A stretch of 64,000 bases of DNA from Staphylococcus aureus (lineage in GTDB: Bacteria > Bacillota > Bacilli > Staphylococcales > Staphylococcaceae), in contig NZ_CP011526.1 in assembly GCF_001027105.1 (NCBI RefSeq), forward strand, positions 2,542,001 to 2,606,000, written 5' to 3'. A program made the translations under genes and the position numbers. The stretch's first letter is position 1, and each line of letters opens with the position of its first letter. The notes beneath the pieces are model-generated. The model was not told where the DNA came from and did no database searches. It saw only the letters and a list, made by a program, of their open reading frames with translations. Below, one piece after another: positions 63,075 to 64,000 of the stretch.

Positions 63075-64000
63075 TTAAATAATCAGCATTACTATTTTAA
63101 CAATGATGCCTACACCAATAACTAAAGACAATGATGTCACCATTTGCTTTCCAATTAATTTTAGTGCTGACTGACCACCTAAATGTTTCAAAAGCATCGT
63201 CATTGTGACCGAGCACGCTGTAAATGTTGAACTAAAAAACACAAGTAGTAGTAACTGTGTTGCTGTCATTCCTTGTAATAAGGCGCCCTGATGCAAATTA
63301 AACAAGAGCATGCCGTCTTTTCGAATCATTGAAAATAAAATCCCTGGTGACAATTCTGACGAGATGCCTAATAACGATAATATAGGTGTAAATATTTGTG
63401 ATAAAACATTCAAAATTGGCGTTAGTGATAAAATACTAACAATAAGACAGATTGTGATAAAAATAGGTAGCGCTTGAACGATAAACATTTGTATATTTTG
63501 CCACATTTGTAGCAACATTTGACGTATATTTGGCATATGTAATTGCCTATCATAAGGTAGCGGAACGCTAAGTTGTTGATCATTCTTTTTCAACCATATC
63601 CTATTATGTAAGATGCCACCTAAAAGTACTAATATTAAGTACGGCATAAATAGCCATGACTTTCCAGCTACACTAAAAATAGATAATGTCGCACCTATTT
63701 GATAACTACAAGAACTACCAAAGCTTATTAAACTCATACACTGTGTCTTCGTGCAGGTATGGCATTGGTGTGCTGCTTGTGAAATAGCTGCTGCATTACA
63801 TCCAAACCCTTCTAATAGTGGCACGATATCATTACCTTGTAATCCTATCCATAACATTGACGGTTCAATTGCCCATATCATCCATGATTTGAGTCCTGTT
63901 TGATCAATTATAGCAGTTGATAAACTAATCAATATTACAACCGGCAATGCCCATACGAGCGAATATGTTCCAAGTGATAGCACACCATAATCACCAAATA
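63075..64000 (-). CDS. FeoB-like (nucleoside-recognition/Gate) membrane protein, 5' end missing
   Basis: Membrane protein whose beginning is outside the window: the frame is open to base 64000 and reads FGDYGVLSLGTYSLVWALPV. There are about eight helices. EGFGCNAAAISQAAHQCHTC corresponds to the [13 protein letters not shown] gate motif of FeoB. There the loop is replaced by a cysteine set (CHTCTKTQC and GSSCSYQIGA). The second half, ELSPGILFSMIRKDGMLLFN, is the second Gate domain. Whether a G domain is present upstream cannot be seen. The neighbour CobW gene suggests a metal other than, or besides, iron. Confidence 0.82.
   Translation of the reverse strand, partial: FGDYGVLSLGTYSLVWALPVVILISLSTAIIDQTGLKSWMIWAIEPSMLWIGLQGNDIVPLLEGFGCNAAAISQAAHQCHTCTKTQCMSLISFGSSCSYQIGATLSIFSVAGKSWLFMPYLILVLLGGILHNRIWLKKNDQQLSVPLPYDRQLHMPNIRQMLLQMWQNIQMFIVQALPIFITICLIVSILSLTPILNVLSQIFTPILSLLGISSELSPGILFSMIRKDGMLLFNLHQGALLQGMTATQLLLLVFFSSTFTACSVTMTMLLKHLGGQSALKLIGKQMVTSLSLVIGVGIIVKIVMLII

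Overview
The window is a 64 kb piece of a low-GC Firmicute chromosome that matches Staphylococcus aureus. The support is the complete staphyloxanthin operon crtOPQMN, sortase A, the cell-wall proteins IsaA, SsaA1 and OatA, the cidABC/cidR locus, ClpL, the farE/farR fatty-acid efflux pair, and a STAR-type GC-rich repeat core. Species and gene names come from recognising the protein sequences, not from a database search. No rRNA, tRNA, CRISPR array, intact insertion sequence or prophage was seen.

Layout. 1-8.5 kb: 3' end of a D-lactate dehydrogenase, a HAD phosphatase, an uncharacterised ABC ATPase/permease pair, sortase A, a GNAT acetyltransferase, a hairpin-rich repeat, a small membrane protein, and an L-serine dehydratase operon with an EIIC-like permease. 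9-12.3 kb: EamA transporter, esterase, thioredoxin-like protein and thioesterase. 12.6-19 kb: pyruvate and glucose metabolism (glcB, cidC, cidB, cidA, cidR). 19-21.8 kb: YozE-like protein, a CHAP amidase, then a degenerate 1.46 kb segment between two identical 72-bp terminator copies. 21.8-25.2 kb: divergent mevalonate genes mvaA/mvaS and ogt. 25.5-30.2 kb: clpL and the ferrous-iron operon feoAB. 30.3-36.7 kb: farE/farR, small membrane proteins, rocA and an acetyltransferase. 36.8-42.1 kb: copper operon copA-copZ with an unusual hairpin array inside it, then a D-lactate dehydrogenase paralogue with an aminotransferase. 42.5-48.1 kb: crtOPQMN. 48.2-53.1 kb: SsaA1, OatA, GNAT and IsaA. 53.7-57 kb: a second EIIC-like permease, a TetR regulator, an unknown 106-residue protein behind a repeated operator-like element, and a UPF0291 protein. 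57-62 kb: two divergent groups of enzymes that look like an aromatic-compound detoxification module under a TetR regulator. 62-64 kb: a CobW-type GTPase and the end of a FeoB-like membrane protein, cut by the window edge.

How the genes work together. mvaA and mvaS make mevalonate, from which farnesyl diphosphate is built; CrtM uses that diphosphate for the carotenoid pathway, which runs M, N, P, Q, O. SrtA, OatA, IsaA and the CHAP proteins act on the cell wall, and IsaA and SsaA1 each have a well-matched WalR box upstream. CidC, GlcB, the serine dehydratase and the D-lactate dehydrogenases share the pyruvate node, and three of these promoters have CcpA-like palindromes.

The most unusual parts are the frameshifted remnant segment between duplicated terminators (20.2-21.7 kb), the hairpin array between copA and copZ, the repeated TAAACAAC element before the unknown gene at 56.1 kb, the decarboxylase/hydrolase/reductase cluster at 57-62 kb, and the cysteine-bearing FeoB-like protein paired with CobW.
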